64,000 nucleotides of DNA from positions 372,001 through 436,000 of the forward strand of contig BMUX01000006.1 in assembly GCA_014650415.1 (NCBI GenBank). Direction: 5' to 3'. The DNA is from Streptomyces spiroverticillatus. Lineage in GTDB: Bacteria; Actinomycetota; Actinomycetes; Streptomycetales; Streptomycetaceae. How positions within the stretch are numbered: position 1 is the first letter of the stretch; each line of letters starts with the position of its first letter. Under the pieces are notes generated by a model. The model saw nothing but the letters and a program-made list of their open reading frames with translations. It did no database searches and was not told the origin of the DNA. The position numbers were made by a program, and so were the translations under genes. Positions 43,344 through 53,200 of this stretch are shown one piece after another.

Positions 43344-43967
43344 ATGACACCACCCACCCAGGAACGGGCCCAGCGGACACGGGAGGCGCTCCTGTGGGCC
43401 GCGGCCGAGGAGTTCGACGCGCACGGGTACGCGGGGGCGGGCATCACCCGCATCCTGAAGCGGGCGGGCGTCACCGCCGGCGCCCTGTACTTCCACTTCG
43501 GCTCCAAACAGGGCCTGGCCGACGCGGTCGTGGCCGCCCAGGCGCGGACGATCGTGCCCCGCATCGGGTCCGACGGGCTGCAACGCCTGGTGGACATCAC
43601 GCTGGTCTGGGCCTGGCAGCTCCAGTCCGACCCGCTGCTGCGGGCCGGGGTGCGGCTCGCGGTGGAACAGGGCGGGCAGGGCGGCCAGGACCCCAGCAGC
43701 TTTCACTCCTGGAAGGTGCTGATGGAGGAGTGCCTGCACGCGGCCGACCGGCGCGGCGAGCTCCGGGAGGGGGTCGACCCGGAGCGGGTCGCCACATTCG
43801 TCGTGGGCGCCTGCACGGGCGTGCAGTTGTACGGACAGCTGCGCAACGGGCGCAAGGACCTCGCCGAACAGGTCGTGCACATGTGGCAGTTGCTGCTTCC
43901 CGGAGTGGCGGCACCCGGAAAGCTCGCCCGGTTCGACCTGGACGTGCGGCGGGGCATGGGCGGCTGA
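43344..43967 (+). CDS. ScbR-like (gamma-butyrolactone receptor type) TetR regulator
   Basis: The 207-residue protein starts at ATG 43344 with AGGGGAG upstream. The N-terminal TetR helix-turn-helix reads ITRILKRAGVTAGALYFHFGSKQGLADAVV, the wording typical of the ArpA/ScbR group, with the conserved Trp region later (SFHSWKVLMEECL). No A-factor-synthase homologue is nearby, so it may be an orphan pseudo-receptor or simply a related TetR. The target genes are unknown. Confidence 0.82.
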   Translation: MTPPTQERAQRTREALLWAAAEEFDAHGYAGAGITRILKRAGVTAGALYFHFGSKQGLADAVVAAQARTIVPRIGSDGLQRLVDITLVWAWQLQSDPLLRAGVRLAVEQGGQGGQDPSSFHSWKVLMEECLHAADRRGELREGVDPERVATFVVGACTGVQLYGQLRNGRKDLAEQVVHMWQLLLPGVAAPGKLARFDLDVRRGMGG

Positions 43968-44019
43968 AGGCGTGCGGGCCGGGCGGCCGGGTCGGGCCGG
44001 CGGATGAAGACATGCTCTG

Positions 44020-44043
44020 AACATACAGAAAGTTTTTTATGTT
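44020..44043. promoter_or_regulatory. AT-rich inverted repeat upstream of allantoicase
   Basis: AACATA (44020-44025) and TATGTT (44038-44043) flank a 12-base AT-rich spacer. ACATAC-type half sites occur in autoregulatory elements bound by gamma-butyrolactone receptors, and an ScbR-like gene ends 52 bases upstream. The link is speculative. Confidence 0.3.
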
Positions 44044-44165
44044 TTGCCGAAGTGGCGGCAACTCGCCCCCACTTCGGCACGCAGCCGACCCTTCAGTTCT
44101 GCTTCAAAGCCTGTGCGGAAACTTTCGATGGACCTGGGTGGTGCCGGGAAGCCACAGTCGTACCC

Positions 44166-45293
44166 ATGACGACCAACGAGAGCGACCCGCACGCCAACGA
44201 CGCAGCCCCCTACGGCGGAGGCGACCCGTACGCCGACTACCGCAGTGCGGGCGACCTCCCGTTCACCGAGCTCGTCGACCTCGCCGACCGCCGCCTCGGC
44301 GCCGGTGTCATCGCCGCCAACGACGAGTTCTTCGCCGAGCGCGAGAACCTCCTCATCCGCGAGCGCGCCGTCTTCGACCCGGAGCACTTCGGGCACAAGG
44401 GCAAGATCATGGACGGCTGGGAGACCCGCCGCCGCCGCGGCGTCGACGCCACCCGCCCCTTCCCCGAGGTCGAGGACCACGACTGGGCGATCATCCGCCT
44501 CGGCGCGGCCGGCGTCATCCGCGGCATCATCGTCGACACCGCCCACTTCCGCGGCAACTACCCGCAGCGCGTCAGCATCCAGGCGACCGCCGTCGAGGGC
44601 TCCCCGAGCCCCGAGCAGCTCCTTGCCGACGACGTGAAGTGGGAGGAGATCGTCCCCGTCACGCCCGTCAAGGGACACGCGGCCAACGCCTTCGCGATCG
44701 ACGTCGAGCGCCGCTTCACGCACATCCGCCTGTGCCAGCACCCCGACGGCGGCATCGCCCGCCTGCGCGTGCACGGCGAGGTCGTCCCGGACCCCGAGTG
44801 GCTCCAGCTGCTCGGCACGATCGACCTCATCGCCGTACAGAACGGCGGCACCTACGAGGACGCGTCCGACAAGTTCTACTCCTCGCCCACCCAGATCATC
44901 CTGCCGGGCACCTCCCGCAAGATGGACGACGGCTGGGAGAACCGCCGCCGCCGGGTGCGCGACACCAACGACTGGGTGCGCTTCAAGCTCGTCGCCCAGG
45001 GCGCGATCCGCGCCGTCGAGATCGACACCGCCTACCTCAAGGGCAACTCCGCCGGCTGGATCGCGCTCAGCGGCCGCAACGGCGACACCGGCGACTGGTT
45101 CGAGATCCTTCCCCGCACCAAGCTCCAGCCCGACACCCTGCACCGGTTCAAGCTCGCCGCGCAGGCAGTGGCCACCCACGTACGCCTGGACGCCTTCCCC
45201 GACGGCGGCGTCGCCCGCATGCGCCTGCACGGCACCGTCACCGAGCAGGGCCAGGCCGAGCTCAAGGCCCGGTACGAGGACCTGAGCAACTAG
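44166..45293 (+). CDS. alc: Allantoicase
   Basis: The 375-residue protein starts at ATG 44166. It has two tandem allantoicase domains with matching signatures: MDGWETRRRR (about 80-90) and MDDGWENRRRRVRDTNDW (about 255-272). It hydrolyses allantoate to ureidoglycolate and urea in purine catabolism. No other allantoin gene adjoins. A GGAAACTTTCGATGGACCTG motif lies at 44117-44136, and a near copy is upstream of the EamA gene. Confidence 0.93.
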   Translation: MTTNESDPHANDAAPYGGGDPYADYRSAGDLPFTELVDLADRRLGAGVIAANDEFFAERENLLIRERAVFDPEHFGHKGKIMDGWETRRRRGVDATRPFPEVEDHDWAIIRLGAAGVIRGIIVDTAHFRGNYPQRVSIQATAVEGSPSPEQLLADDVKWEEIVPVTPVKGHAANAFAIDVERRFTHIRLCQHPDGGIARLRVHGEVVPDPEWLQLLGTIDLIAVQNGGTYEDASDKFYSSPTQIILPGTSRKMDDGWENRRRRVRDTNDWVRFKLVAQGAIRAVEIDTAYLKGNSAGWIALSGRNGDTGDWFEILPRTKLQPDTLHRFKLAAQAVATHVRLDAFPDGGVARMRLHGTVTEQGQAELKARYEDLSN

Positions 45294-45304
45294 CCCGACA
45301 GACT

Positions 45305-45340
45305 CCGTGCGTGCGGTGGACAGCGATCCCGCACGCACGG
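45305..45340. terminator. First of two stacked terminators, alc side
   Basis: CCGTGCGTGCGG (45305-45316) and CCGCACGCACGG (45329-45340) are perfect arms, 11 bases after the alc stop. Confidence 0.75.
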
Positions 45341-45349
45341 GAACAACAG

Positions 45350-45385
45350 AGGGCCCCGGCGCACACCCACCCGCGCCGGGGCCCT
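45350..45385. terminator. Second stacked terminator, pepN side
   Basis: AGGGCCCCGGCGC (45350-45362) and GCGCCGGGGCCCT (45373-45385) are perfect arms, 44 bases beyond the pepN stop. Together with the first hairpin they insulate convergent alc and pepN. Confidence 0.75.
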
Positions 45386-45429
45386 CCTCCCATGTCCGCG
45401 ACAGTGCCGGGTACATGAGCGTCACACTG

Positions 45430-48006
45430 TTACGAAGCAGCCGCCTCGTCCGCCGCCTGTGCCTTCAGCGCACGCTCCACACCGGAGCGCGATTCCGACA
45501 CCAGCCGCCGCAGCGCCGCACTCGGCTCTGCCGACGCCAGCCAGGTGTCCGTCGCGTCCAGCGTCTCCTGCGACACCTGGAGCGAGGGGTACAGGCCCAC
45601 CGCGATCTGCTGCGCGATCTCGTGCGAGCGCGCGTCCCACACACCCTTGACCGCCGCGAAGTACTTCTCCGTGTACGGCGCCAGCAGCTCACGCTGGTCG
45701 GTCTGCACGAAGCCGCCGATGACGGCCTCCTGGAGGGAGTTGGTCAGCTCGTCGGACTCCACGACCGACGCCCAGGCCTCCGCCTTCGCCTCCGCCGTCG
45801 GACGCGCCGCACGGGCCGACGCCGCGTGCTGCTGGCCCGCCGAGGTGTTGTCGCGCGCCAGCTCCGCCGCGATCTCGTCCTCGTCGGCGACGCCCACGGC
45901 CGCCAGACGGTTCACGAACGCCCACCGCAGGTCGGTGTCGACCACCAGGCCCTCGACGGACTCCGAGCCCTCCAGGAGCCCGCGCAGCAGGTCCAGCTGC
46001 TGCGGCGTGCGCGCAGTCGCCGCGAACGCCCGCGCCCACGCCAGCTGGTGGTCGCTGCCCGGCTGTGCCGAGCGCAGGTGCGCCAGCGTCGCCTCGGTCC
46101 ACTGGTTGAGCCCCGCCTCGCGCCACGACGGCGCCGCGTACAGGTCCAGCGCCAGCTTCACCTGACGGTGCAGCGACTGCACCACACCGATGTCGGACTC
46201 CTTGGAGATGCCCGAGAGCACCAGCGCCAGGTAGTCACGGGTGGCCAGCTCGCCGTCGCGCGTCATGTCCCACGCCGACGCCCAGGACAGGGCGCGCGGC
46301 AGCGACTCGGCGAAGTCGCCCAGGTGCTCGGTGACGAACGCCAGCGACGCCTCGTCCAGACGCACCTTCGCGTAGGACAGGTCGTCGTCGTTCAGGAGCA
46401 CCACGGCCGGACGCGTACGCCCCACCAGGGCGTCCACAGCGGTCAGCTCGCCGTCGACGTCCAGCTCGATGCGGTCGGTGCGCACCAGCTTGCCCGCACC
46501 GTCCAGGTCGTACAGGCCGATCGCGATGCGGTGCGGCCGCAGCGTCGAGACGCCCTTCGCGCCGACGGGCAGCGCCGGGGCCTCCTGCTTGACGGAGAAG
46601 GCGGTGATGACGCCGTCGGCGTCCGTCTCGATCTCCGGGCGCAGGATGTTGATCCCGGCCGTCTGGAGCCACTTCTGCGACCACGTCTTCAGGTCGCGGC
46701 CACTGGTCTGCTCCAGGGCGCCCAGCAGGTCGCTCAGCTGCGTGTTGCCGAAGGCGTGCGCCTTGAAGTACGCCTGCACACCGGCGAAGAACTCGTCCAT
46801 GCCGACGTACGCCACGAGCTGCTTGAGCACGGACGCGCCCTTGGCGTACGTGATGCCGTCGAAGTTGACCAGCACGTCGTCCAGGTCACGGATGTCCGCC
46901 ATGATCGGGTGCGTGGAGGGCAGCTGGTCCTGGCGGTACGCCCACGTCTTCATGGAGTTCGCGAACGTCGTCCAGGAGTGCGGCCACTTCGAGCCCCCGG
47001 CGTACGCCTGGCAGGCGATCGAGGTGTACGTGGCGAACGACTCGTTCAGCCACAGGTCGTTCCACCACTCCATGGTGACGAGGTCGCCGAACCACATGTG
47101 CGCGAGCTCGTGCAGGATCGTCTCGGCCCGCACCTCGTACGCGGCGTCCGTGACCTTCGAACGGAACACGTACTGGTCGCGGATGGTCACCGCACCGGCG
47201 TTCTCCATCGCACCCGCGTTGAACTCCGGCACGAAGAGCTGGTCGTACTTCGCGAAGGGGTAGTTGTAGTCGAACTTCTCCTGGAACCAGTCGAAGCCCT
47301 GCCGCGTGACCGCGAAGATGTCCTCGGCGTCCAGGTGCTCGGCCAGCGAGGGACGGCAGTAGATGCCCAGCGGCACCCGCTGCCCGTCCTTGCCCTCGTA
47401 CACCGAGTGCACCGCGTGGTACGGGCCCACGATCAGCGCGGTGATGTACGTCGAGATGCGCGGCGTCGGCTCGAACGTCCAGACGTCATCCTTGGGCTCC
47501 GGAGTCGGCGAGTTCGAGATCACGGTCCAGCCCGCCGGGGCCTTCACGGTGAACTGGAAAGTTGCCTTCAGATCCGGCTGCTCGAACGACGCGAACACCC
47601 GGCGTGCGTCCGGCACCTCGAACTGTGTGTACAGGTACGCCTGCGAGTCGACCGGGTCGACGAAACGGTGCAGGCCCTCACCGGTGTTGGTGTACGCGCA
47701 GTCCGCGACGACCCGCAGCTCGTTGTCACCGCCGCGCAGCGACGGCAGCGCGATCCGCGAGTCGGCGAACACCGCCTTCGCGTCCAGCGCCTCGCCGTTC
47801 AGCACGACCTCGTGCACCGTCGGTGCGACCAGGTCGATGAAGCTGGCGGCCCCGTCCTCGGCGGACGTGAAGCGCACCGTGGTCACCGAGCGGTAGGTAC
47901 CGCCCTCCTGCGCACCACTGAGGTCGAGTTCCACCTCGTACGCATCAACCGTGAGCAGCCGCGCGCGCTCCTGCGCCTCTTCGCGGGTCAGATTGGTACC
48001 GGGCAC
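45430..48006 (-). CDS. pepN: Aminopeptidase N (M1 family), copy 1
   Basis: The 858-residue protein starts at GTG 48006 (PGTNLTREEAQERARLL), chosen for GAGGAGA 8 bases upstream. It has an N-terminal beta domain and substrate loop GAMEN. The zinc site HELAHMWFGD...WLNESFA (HExxH-x18-E) lies near residues 295-325. The Tyr transition-state region and an ERAP1-like helical C-terminal domain follow. It is a cytosolic zinc aminopeptidase. A paralogue lies 10 kb downstream (55714-58281) on the same strand with the same start context. Confidence 0.95.
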   Translation of the reverse strand: MPGTNLTREEAQERARLLTVDAYEVELDLSGAQEGGTYRSVTTVRFTSAEDGAASFIDLVAPTVHEVVLNGEALDAKAVFADSRIALPSLRGGDNELRVVADCAYTNTGEGLHRFVDPVDSQAYLYTQFEVPDARRVFASFEQPDLKATFQFTVKAPAGWTVISNSPTPEPKDDVWTFEPTPRISTYITALIVGPYHAVHSVYEGKDGQRVPLGIYCRPSLAEHLDAEDIFAVTRQGFDWFQEKFDYNYPFAKYDQLFVPEFNAGAMENAGAVTIRDQYVFRSKVTDAAYEVRAETILHELAHMWFGDLVTMEWWNDLWLNESFATYTSIACQAYAGGSKWPHSWTTFANSMKTWAYRQDQLPSTHPIMADIRDLDDVLVNFDGITYAKGASVLKQLVAYVGMDEFFAGVQAYFKAHAFGNTQLSDLLGALEQTSGRDLKTWSQKWLQTAGINILRPEIETDADGVITAFSVKQEAPALPVGAKGVSTLRPHRIAIGLYDLDGAGKLVRTDRIELDVDGELTAVDALVGRTRPAVVLLNDDDLSYAKVRLDEASLAFVTEHLGDFAESLPRALSWASAWDMTRDGELATRDYLALVLSGISKESDIGVVQSLHRQVKLALDLYAAPSWREAGLNQWTEATLAHLRSAQPGSDHQLAWARAFAATARTPQQLDLLRGLLEGSESVEGLVVDTDLRWAFVNRLAAVGVADEDEIAAELARDNTSAGQQHAASARAARPTAEAKAEAWASVVESDELTNSLQEAVIGGFVQTDQRELLAPYTEKYFAAVKGVWDARSHEIAQQIAVGLYPSLQVSQETLDATDTWLASAEPSAALRRLVSESRSGVERALKAQAADEAAAS

Positions 48007-48104
48007 CCTGTCATCTCCTCGGATCGTGACGTTCTGGGCCATCCTTCCACGGCACGGGGCACTGTCGGCAGTGAGATTTACGGTCGCGGTGGCCGCACAC
48101 GACA

Positions 48105-48151
48105 AGGGCGGTGACACCGATGCACCAAGAGGCCACCGGTGTCACCGCCCT
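48105..48151 (-). terminator. Terminator of asd
   Basis: AGGGCGGTGACACCG (48105-48119) and CGGTGTCACCGCCCT (48137-48151) are perfect 15-bp arms, 18 bases beyond the asd stop. Confidence 0.78.
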
Positions 48152-48169
48152 GTGGGCGAAGGGGACGCG

Positions 48170-49198
48170 TCAGCCCTTGAGCTCCGCCGCCACCAGTTCC
48201 GCGATCTGCACCGCGTTCAGCGCGGCACCCTTGCGCAGGTTGTCGCCGGAGAGGAACAGTGCGAGGCCGTTGTCGACGGTCTCGTCGACGCGGATGCGGC
48301 CGACGTAGGAGACGTCCTGCCCTGCCGCCTCAAGAGGCGTCGGGATGTCGGAGAGCGCCACACCCGGTGCACCGCCGAGCAGCTCGTACGCGCGCTCCAC
48401 CGACAGAGGACGCTCGAAGCGCAGGTTCACCTGGAGCGAGTGGCCGGAGAAGACCGGAACCCGCACACAGGTGCCGGAGACCTTCAGCTCCGGGATCTCC
48501 AGGATCTTGCGGGACTCGTTGCGGAGCTTCTGCTCCTCGTCCGTCTCGAAGGAACCGTCGTCGACGATCGAGCCGGCCAGCGGCAGCACGTTGAACGCGA
48601 TCGGCTTCTTGTAGACGTTCGGCTCGGGCAGCTCGACCTTGTCGCCGCCGTGGGTCAGCTCGGCCGCCTGGTCGACGACCTTCTTCACCTGCCCGTCGAG
48701 CTCGGCGACACCGGCCAGACCGGAGCCGGACACGGCCTGGTAGGTGGTGGCGATCATCGTCAGCAGGCCCGCCTCGCCGTGCAGCGGCTTCAGCACGGGC
48801 ATCGCGGCCATCGTGGTGCAGTTCGGGTTGGCGATGATGCCCTTGGGGCGGTCGGCCACCGCGTGCGGGTTCACCTCGGACACCACGAGCGGGACCTCGG
48901 GGTCACGGCGCCAGGCGGAGGAGTTGTCGATGACGACGGCGCCCTGGGAGGCGACCTTCTCGGCGAGGGCCTTGGAGGTGGCACCACCGGCGGAGAAGAG
49001 CACGATGTCCAGGCCCGTGTAGTCGGCCGTGGAGGCGTCCTCGATGGCGACCGGCTTGCCGTCCCACTCCAGCGTCGAGCCGGCGGAGCGGGCAGAGGCG
49101 AACAGACGCAGCTCCGTGACCGGGAACTTCCGCTCCGCGAGGATCCGCAGCATGACTCCGCCGACCTGACCGGTGGCTCCGACGATTCCGACCCTCAC
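48170..49198 (-). CDS. asd: Aspartate-semialdehyde dehydrogenase
   Basis: The 342-residue protein starts at GTG 49198, with GAGGAG 5 bases upstream. It has the NADP site GIVGATGQVGGVML, the catalytic Cys in ANPNCTTMAAMPV and the active-site His in RVPVFSGHSLQVN. It converts aspartyl phosphate to aspartate semialdehyde for lysine, diaminopimelate, threonine and methionine. No aspartokinase is adjacent, although lysC-asd pairs are common in actinobacteria, so this may be a second asd copy. It is divergent from the deiodinase-like gene. Confidence 0.93.
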   Translation of the reverse strand: MRVGIVGATGQVGGVMLRILAERKFPVTELRLFASARSAGSTLEWDGKPVAIEDASTADYTGLDIVLFSAGGATSKALAEKVASQGAVVIDNSSAWRRDPEVPLVVSEVNPHAVADRPKGIIANPNCTTMAAMPVLKPLHGEAGLLTMIATTYQAVSGSGLAGVAELDGQVKKVVDQAAELTHGGDKVELPEPNVYKKPIAFNVLPLAGSIVDDGSFETDEEQKLRNESRKILEIPELKVSGTCVRVPVFSGHSLQVNLRFERPLSVERAYELLGGAPGVALSDIPTPLEAAGQDVSYVGRIRVDETVDNGLALFLSGDNLRKGAALNAVQIAELVAAELKG

Positions 49199-49399
49199 AG
49201 TGACTCCTCAGTCCTTGAGTGTGCAGGCATGGCGACCTGCGGCGATGGCACCCATGATGCGGGAGGTGCCGTCCGGCTTGTCCAATCGATTGTCCGAGGG
49301 ACGGACCGCGACGCCGCGAAGTGTCCGCAGAGCGGACAGCGGGCACCGGATTTCCCGAACGACCGGACACAGAGCCCCTGCCCCCTTCATGCTCTGGCC

Positions 49400-50101
49400 A
49401 TGACTGTGACAAAGAACAAGTGGGAACCGACCCACGGCGACCCCTACCGGCCGGTCCCCTACACCCCCGCCCGGATGGACGCGGCCGAATCCCTGGCCCG
49501 CGCCGCCGAGCTGCGCACCCGCATGGACGAGCGCCGCACGGTCCGCCAGTTCTCCACGGACCCCGTCCCCGACCAGGTGATCCGCGACGCCATCGCCTGC
49601 GGCGCCACCGCCCCCTCCGGCGCCCACCAGCAGCCCTGGACCTTCGTCCTGGTCAAGGACGCGGACGTACGCCGGCGCATACGCGAGGCCGCCGAGGCCG
49701 AGGAGCAGATCTCCTACGACGGACGGCTCGGCGAGGAGTGGCTCGAAGCGCTCCGCCCGCTGGGCACCGACGAGGTCAAGCCCCACCTCACGGACGCCCC
49801 CGCCCTGATCGTGGTCTTCCAGCAGCGCTACTGGCTCGCCGAGGACGGCACCAAGCGCAAGCACTACTACGTCGACGAGTCGGTCGGCATCGCGGTCGGC
49901 ATGCTGCTGAGCGCCTTGCACCTGTCCGGCCTCGCCGCCCTCATCCACACCCCGAGCCCGATGCGCTTCCTCTCCGAGGTGCTGAACCGCCCGGTCAACG
50001 AGAAGGCCTTCGCGGTCATCCCGGTCGGCTACCCGGCAGAGGACTGCCAGGTGCCGGACCTGGTCCGCAAGTCCCTCGACCAGGTCATGGTCGAGATCTA
50101 G
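49400..50101 (+). CDS. Iodotyrosine deiodinase-like flavoprotein (nitroreductase superfamily)
   Basis: The 233-residue protein starts at ATG 49400. It has the FMN-binding motif RRTVRQFS, then APSGAHQQPWTFVLV, which matches the deiodinase signature better than ordinary nitroreductases. The active-site lid carries E102, Y106 and K127 with the same spacing as human E157/Y161/K182, which clamp the amino-acid zwitterion and FMN. VGYPAEDCQVPDL near the C-terminus is likewise shared. I infer reductive dehalogenation of halotyrosines; a nitroreductase role remains possible. Confidence 0.82.
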   Translation: MTVTKNKWEPTHGDPYRPVPYTPARMDAAESLARAAELRTRMDERRTVRQFSTDPVPDQVIRDAIACGATAPSGAHQQPWTFVLVKDADVRRRIREAAEAEEQISYDGRLGEEWLEALRPLGTDEVKPHLTDAPALIVVFQQRYWLAEDGTKRKHYYVDESVGIAVGMLLSALHLSGLAALIHTPSPMRFLSEVLNRPVNEKAFAVIPVGYPAEDCQVPDLVRKSLDQVMVEI

Positions 50102-50187
50102 CACCGGCACCGGTGCGCGTTCTCGCACCAGCACCGGTGCTCGCGCGCACCGGCACCGGAGTGCGTTTTCCGCACCGGCACCGGACA
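50102..50187. repeat. CACCGGTGC/CACCGGCACCGG low-complexity repeat
   Basis: Perfect palindromes GCACCGGTGC at 50107-50116 and 50131-50140 and several GCACCGGCACCGG units fill the spacer after the deiodinase-like gene. The same vocabulary occurs at 40982-41066 (coding, EamA N-terminus) and 62284-62327. Confidence 0.6.
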
Positions 50188-50194
50188 CACGGAA

Positions 50195-50225
50195 GGGGCG
50201 GGCCGGAGACTTCCCGGCCCGCCCC
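50195..50225. terminator. Terminator between deiodinase-like and subtilase genes
   Basis: GGGGCGGGCCGG (50195-50206) and CCGGCCCGCCCC (50214-50225) are perfect arms around 7 bases, 25 bases beyond the protease stop. Confidence 0.78.
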
Positions 50226-50250
50226 TCACTCGTACAGGAGGATCAGTCCG

Positions 50251-53200
50251 TTACTGGACGACCTTCTCGATCTGCACGCTGCCCTTGCCCGCGGCCGTGC
50301 CGCGCGCGTTCAGCAGCTGGACCTCGCCGAAGAACTGACGGCCCTCGGGGGCCGCGCCGCCGACGTTCACCGAGGCGGTGACCTGGGCGGACGCGCCGCC
50401 CGCGAGCTGGATCTGCTGCGACTCGTCGGTGCTGACCGTGCCGAGCGACGGCGAGAAGAACACGTCGCGGTAGTCGTACGTCGTCGTACCGGCCGGGATC
50501 GAGTAGCCGTCCACGACGAAGGTGTACGTACCGGCGGCGGGCTTCACCAGGCTGACGGCCTCCTCGGAGTCGCCGTCCGCGGACTTGCCGACCTCCTTGC
50601 CGTCCTTCAGGACCACCAGGTCCAGGTCGGCCTTGGCGTCGGAGACCTTGCCGATGGCGACGTCGAGACGCTCGACGCCCTCGCCGAGGACGAGCGTGGT
50701 CTCCTGCGTCTCACCCTGCTTGATGGTCGGCTTGGCGACCTTCGCGGAGCCCAGCGAGCCGCCCTTCAGCTTGCCGGTGAGCGGGCCGAAGTTGTTGGTG
50801 ACCTTCCACTCGACGGGGGCCGGCGTGCCGACCTTCGCCTCGGGGACGACCTTGACGGCCGGGTCGAAGTCCGCGCCCAGCAGCGTCACGTCCAGCGTGT
50901 ACGGGTTGTCGAGCAGCGGCGACGTACGGCGCGCCTCGACCTCGATCTCCCAGACGCCCGGCGCCGGGTTCGCGTAGGAGCGGACGTCCGGGCGGCAGGT
51001 GTTCGCCGGGTTGTTGTAGTTCGGGTAGCAGTTGGTGGTCGCCGTCGGGTCGGACGGGACACCGTAGGGGTGGATCGAGATGAACCGGGTCTGGCTGCCC
51101 GCGGCGAGCCCGCTCAGCGCCACTTCGAGGTTCTTCGCGCCCTGGGGCACGTTCAGGAAGTACGAGGTGGGGGCGTTGCGCTGGACCGTGCCGGTCTTCT
51201 TCAGCGCGTACGACGGCTTCGCGACCTCGTCGGCGACGACGACCGTGGTGAGGATCTGCTTGTCGATGCCCTCGGTGGCGTTGTCCGACAGCTCCAGGAC
51301 GGCGCTGTGGATGCCGCCGGTGCGCGGCTGCGCGGAGACCTTCACCGTGACCGGCTGGTTCAGCGGAAGCTTCACGACGTCGTCGCCGACGACCTTGAAG
51401 GTGCCGTCGTTGTTCTCGAAGTGCAGCTCGTGACGGACGGCACCGGCCGGACCCGTGGTGCGGGTGACGGTGATGTCGTACGTCTTCTTCTGACCGGCCT
51501 TCAGGCCGCCCTCGCGGTCGTACAGACCGGTGCCGAAGCCGGGCGTCTTGAGCGCCTCGTCGATCGCGGTGTCGACCGGGGCCTTCACCGTGTACTCGTG
51601 CGCGGTGGCGCCCTTCTTCAGGGACTTCCACGCGTCGACGACGTTGATGAGACCGGCACCCTGCTCGTGCGCCTGCGCACCCTTGATGTGGTCGGCCTGG
51701 CTGACCAGGGCGGTGCGCAGCTTCGCCGGGGTGAGGTCCAGCTTCGCCTGCTTGGCCGCCGAGATCAGCAGCGCCGAGGCGCCCGCCGCCTGCGGGGAGG
51801 CCATCGAGGTGCCCTGGAGCATCGAGTAACCGGCGGGCAGGCCGTAGCCGGACTCCAGGGTCGGGCCGCCGGGCAGCCAGGTCTGCGTGGTGTTGATCGA
51901 CGCACCGGGCGCGGTGATGGTCGGCGCGAAACCGCCGTCCTCACGCGGTCCGCGCGAGGAGAACGGCATCATCGCGTACTTGGTCTTCACGGCCGAGCCG
52001 TAGTTGGCCGCCCAGGTCTCCTTGGAGATGGACGCACCCACCGAGATCACCTTGTCGGCCAGACCGGGGTCGCCGATGGTGTTGGTGCCGGGGCCGCTGT
52101 TTCCGGCGGAGATGACCAGCTGCACGCCGTACTGGTCGATGAGACGGGTGTAGAGCGCTGCACGCGCGTTGTTGCCGTCGTTGAGCGCGGGCAGGCCGCC
52201 GATCGACATGTTGACGATGTCGACGCCGCGGTTCTTGACCAGGTCGGTCATGCCCTCGGTCAGCGCGATGTTGGAGCAGCCGCCGTCCCAGGTGCAGGCA
52301 CGGGAGGACACCAGCTTCGCGCCCGGGGCCGCGCCGTTCATCTTGCCGCCGAACAGCTTGTTGGCGGCGGTGATGCCCGCGACGTGGGTGCCGTGCTCGC
52401 TCTCGATGAGACCGATGTTGACGAAGTCGGCCTTCGCACCGGCAGCGTTGTAGACGACGTCCTTGCGGAACTCGACCACGAAGGGGACCTGCTCGACGAC
52501 GTCCGTCGCCGGGTTGTCCTTGCCGAAGTAGCCGACCTGGAACTTGTCCTTGTACGGCGTCATCGCGGTCTCGTCGGCGAAGTCGCCGTCGTTGTCGAGG
52601 TCCACGCGTACCGTGCCGGCGGCCTGGTCGTACAGCACGCCCCACACGTCGGTGGTGTCGCCGTCGCGGTTCAGGTCGCCCTTGGCGTCGCCGCCGGTGG
52701 TGGCGTTCTCGCGGAAGACGTTGAACTTGTACGTGCCCGCAGGCGCCGTCCAGGTTCGGCCGCCGGCCGTGAAGGTCGGGCCCTTGACCTCGGTGAGCAT
52801 CGGGCGCCAGGTCAGGTCGCCGTCGGCCACCGGGTCCGTCGCCGTCACCCAGTCGACGATCTTGCGCTCACCGGTGGTGGTCTTCTGGAGCGCGGGGTGA
52901 CCGAGGTCGACGCCCGAGTCCAGGATGCCGATGGTGACGCCGCGGCCGTCCGCCTGCGGGTTCTTCTTCACGAAGTCGACGGCGCCCGTCTCGAAGGACG
53001 GGTTGTACGGGTTCTCGGCGGGGGTGTTCTTGTCCGGCCCCGGGTACGAGCCCTTGCCGGCCTTGGCGGCGCCCTCGGCCCGGTCGCCCGACGGCGTCGG
53101 GTCGTCCAGCTTGATCTCCTGCTTGAGGTCGATCGCCTGGACGCTGGAGAGCTTGGCGGCGGCCTTCAGCGCGGCCTCGGCCTTCGCGGTGGGCAGCGTG

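Noticed and set aside
43344..44165. Complete gamma-butyrolactone signalling locus
   Set aside because: Only an ScbR-like receptor is present. No AfsA/ScbA-type synthase or antibiotic cluster is in the window.
47951..49399. Long plus-strand open frame upstream of the deiodinase-like gene
   Set aside because: It is antisense to asd and part of pepN and has shadow composition. The true protein starts at ATG 49400, where nitroreductase homology begins.
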